From the NCBI GenBank assembly GCA_947630125.1, contig CANRGO010000021.1, positions 1 through 34,202 of the forward strand: a DNA stretch of 34,202 nt, given 5' to 3'. Source of the DNA: an uncultured Lachnospiraceae bacterium (GTDB taxonomy: Bacteria > Bacillota > Clostridia > Lachnospirales > Lachnospiraceae). The number at the start of each line of letters is the position of its first letter. The stretch's first letter is position 1. Shown one piece after another: positions 32,735-34,202 of this stretch. The notes under the pieces were generated by a model. The model was not told the DNA's origin. It did no database searches and saw only the letters and a program-made list of their open reading frames with translations. The translations under genes were made by a program, and so were the position numbers.

Positions 32735-33634
32735 TTATTTATTTAAAACAAGTTGATCAATTAATTTAACTAAATTTCCAATTTCAGGTTTTGATAACTG
32801 TCCATCTGCACCTAAAGATTCACCTTTTCTTCGCATTTCCTCATTCACGAGTGAGGAAAATATAACAACGGGAATATCCTTCGTATCATCGTCAGACTTA
32901 ATTAATTTTGTCAATCGATGTCCATCCATAATAGGCATCTCAATATCTGTTATAACACACTTTACGTGCAAATCAAGTGTCCCTTTTCTCTTACAATCTT
33001 CTATTATATTCCAAGCTTCCTGACCATTTTCTGTATGGATTAAATTATGATATCCTGCTTTTTTTAAAGAATCAACAATTAACTTATTCAAAAGCACAGA
33101 ATCTTCTGCTATTAAAATAGGAACATCATTTCTTTCGCGGTCACCCATTTCATCAAGTTGGGTAACTCTCAAACCAGTTTCTGGATTAATATCTGAAACT
33201 ATTTTCTCAAAATCCAAAATAATTATTAATTTATTGTCTAACTTAATAATACCTGTTGATATACTATCTTCTGTTGTAGAAACGGTTGTATCTGGTTTAA
33301 TAATATCGCCCCAGGAAACTCTATGAATTCCAACTACTGTATCAACATGAAAAGCAATATTTAATTTATTAAAATTAGTAACAATAAATAAGCCTGTAGG
33401 CTGTGATTCACCTCTTTGTAAACAATTCTTCAAATCTATTGCTGTAATCATGATATCTCTCGGCATAAAAATACCTTCAATACTTGGATGTGCATTTGGT
33501 ACTGGAGTTACTGCCTGATAAGGAATAATTTCACGAATTTTTGCAACATTTATTCCATAAGAATTGCCATTCAAAGTAAATTCTAATACTTCTAATTCAT
33601 TTGTACCATTTTCTAATAAAATCTTTGAATCCAT
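32735..33634 (-). CDS. cheV: Chemotaxis coupling protein CheV
   Basis: A CheW-receiver fusion that couples chemoreceptors to CheA and aids adaptation. From the ATG at 33634 it has 299 residues; the frame opens at a GTG (33649), but AGAGGTGAT between them is the ribosome site for the ATG. The CheW domain covers about residues 12-150 (EFTLNGNSYGINVAKIREII, PRDIMITAIDL). The receiver domain covers about 170-298: acidic pocket AED near 177, phospho-acceptor Asp230 in ITDIEMP, Thr/Ser region FSS, and Lys282 in LSKPE. All receiver residues are present. Its presence suggests a motile, chemotactic organism, but no other chemotaxis genes are in the window; the gene lies alone beside an rrn operon. Confidence 0.96.
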   Translation of the reverse strand: MDSKILLENGTNELEVLEFTLNGNSYGINVAKIREIIPYQAVTPVPNAHPSIEGIFMPRDIMITAIDLKNCLQRGESQPTGLFIVTNFNKLNIAFHVDTVVGIHRVSWGDIIKPDTTVSTTEDSISTGIIKLDNKLIIILDFEKIVSDINPETGLRVTQLDEMGDRERNDVPILIAEDSVLLNKLIVDSLKKAGYHNLIHTENGQEAWNIIEDCKRKGTLDLHVKCVITDIEMPIMDGHRLTKLIKSDDDTKDIPVVIFSSLVNEEMRRKGESLGADGQLSKPEIGNLVKLIDQLVLNK

Positions 33635-33783
33635 GTTATCACCTCTCACGTTACCAATATATTTCTTTTCTTATAGAAACAAATTTAGTATAACATAAAA
33701 ATAAATAAAATCATATATAAAAAACAAATTTACAAATGATTTTTTATTATAATATACAATTCTAACAATTTAAAATACAAAAC
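33635..33783. other. AT-rich spacer between cheV and the rrn terminator
   Basis: About 150 bases of very AT-rich DNA. A -10-like TATACT is present on the minus strand at 33687-33692 with no recognisable -35 at proper spacing, and no sigma-D (flagellar) consensus is seen. No gene or RNA is supported here. Confidence 0.6.
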
Positions 33784-33808
33784 AAAAAAACCAATCAAAA
33801 TGATTGGT
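33784..33808 (-). terminator. Terminator of the rrn operon
   Basis: ACCAATCA and TGATTGGT form an 8-pair stem with a 3-base loop, followed on the minus strand by seven T. It lies about 112 bases after the predicted 23S 3' end and closes the rRNA transcript. Confidence 0.88.
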
Positions 33809-33919
33809 ATCATAATTATTTCAATTTTGCTTATACCTTCAAAACCGAACACTGAAATTTCTCTTAGAAGTTTGTTTCATCCTTGCGTATCAAAGCACAA
33901 GATCTCTCTTGTTTCTTTG

Positions 33920-34202
33920 GATAAGCCCTCGACCGATTAGTAACCATCAGCTGAATGCATTGCTGCACTTACACCTTGGCCCTATCTACCTCGTCGTCTT
34001 CAAGGGGTCTTACTAATTGGGATATCTCATCTTGAGGGGGGCTTCACGCTTAGATGCCTTCAGCGTTTATCCCGTCCGAACTTGGCTACTCTGCGATGGT
34101 ATTGGTTACCAACAGATACACCAGTGGTTCGTCCACCCCGGTCCTCTCGTACTAAGGGCAGCTCCTCTCAAATATCCTACGCCTACGCCGGATAGGGACC
34201 GA
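33920..34202 (-). rRNA. 23S ribosomal RNA, 3' part (domain VI; runs off the right edge)
   Basis: The minus strand carries conserved 23S 3'-terminal sequence: the sarcin-ricin loop AGTACGAGAGGACC at 34140-34153, then CGCTGAAGGCATCTAAGCG, AAGCCCCCCTCAAGATGAGA, and the terminal TACTAATCGGTCGAGGGCTT. The mature 3' end is estimated near 33920; the exact base is uncertain by several nucleotides. The rest of the gene lies beyond the window. No 5S rRNA gene follows before the terminator. Confidence 0.95.

Noticed and set aside
1-34202. CRISPR array, prophage, insertion sequence or defence island
   Set aside because: No spaced direct repeats, integrase, transposase or nuclease cassettes were seen; the only tandem repeat is in-frame at 31691-31735.

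Overview
This is a low-GC Firmicutes (class Clostridia) chromosome segment. The gene order rpmF-plsX-acpP-rnc-smc-ftsY followed by a threonine ammonia-lyase, a YitT-family gene, ylxM and ffh fits Lachnospiraceae best. That assignment is inference from gene order and codon bias; no species is named. Nearly everything is on the minus strand. The exceptions are tmcAL (ylbM) and an RlmI-type methyltransferase gene, each flanked by divergent promoters and shared bidirectional terminators.

Layout, left to right (transcription mostly right to left). 1-13122: a core block. Reading in the direction of transcription it runs pta, DUF177 (yceD), rpmF, then plsX, acpP, rnc, smc, ftsY, ilvA, a YitT membrane protein, ylxM and the 5' part of ffh. 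It joins phosphotransacetylation, ribosome assembly, phospholipid synthesis, RNA processing, chromosome organisation and SRP targeting. tmcAL diverges from pta. 13156-14931: a maltodextrin-type GH13 glycosidase gene with a perfect LacI-type operator upstream. 15057-23276: a probable operon running zf-HC2 membrane protein, polA, coaE, FtsA-like ATPase, walJ, ACT-domain protein, DUF711 protein. 23458-24660: RlmI-like methyltransferase. 24684-25106: an unknown 93-residue protein gene behind a tRNA-Leu(CAA) gene. 25180-27163: a TrmB-family regulator and a LysA-type decarboxylase behind one strong promoter with an operator-like palindrome. 27261-28019: a decayed OFA-family transporter gene. 28103-31816: a 537-residue charged membrane protein, hisH, hisF and ung. 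31915-33634: a divergent sirtuin-like protein and CheV. 33784-34202: the 3' end of an rrn operon (23S) with its terminator and no adjacent 5S gene.

Most of the window is ordinary housekeeping sequence. I see no CRISPR array, prophage, insertion sequence or defence island. Items that deserve a second look are: (1) the long tail of the FtsA-like ATPase, with about seven copies of a short beta-rich motif; (2) the trio cheV / degenerate sirtuin / polyampholytic membrane protein beside the rrn operon; (3) the transporter gene that has lost its N-terminus and an internal segment; (4) an orphan zf-HC2 protein heading the polA operon; (5) an rrn operon end without 5S; (6) a consensus promoter built into a terminator hairpin upstream of ylxM-ffh.

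Several starts differ from the longest open frame because a Shine-Dalgarno sequence decides them: tmcAL (11887), DUF711 (16421), ACT protein (16717), the charged membrane protein (31816), cheV (33634), and probably the zf-HC2 gene (23276) and the GH13 gene (14931).
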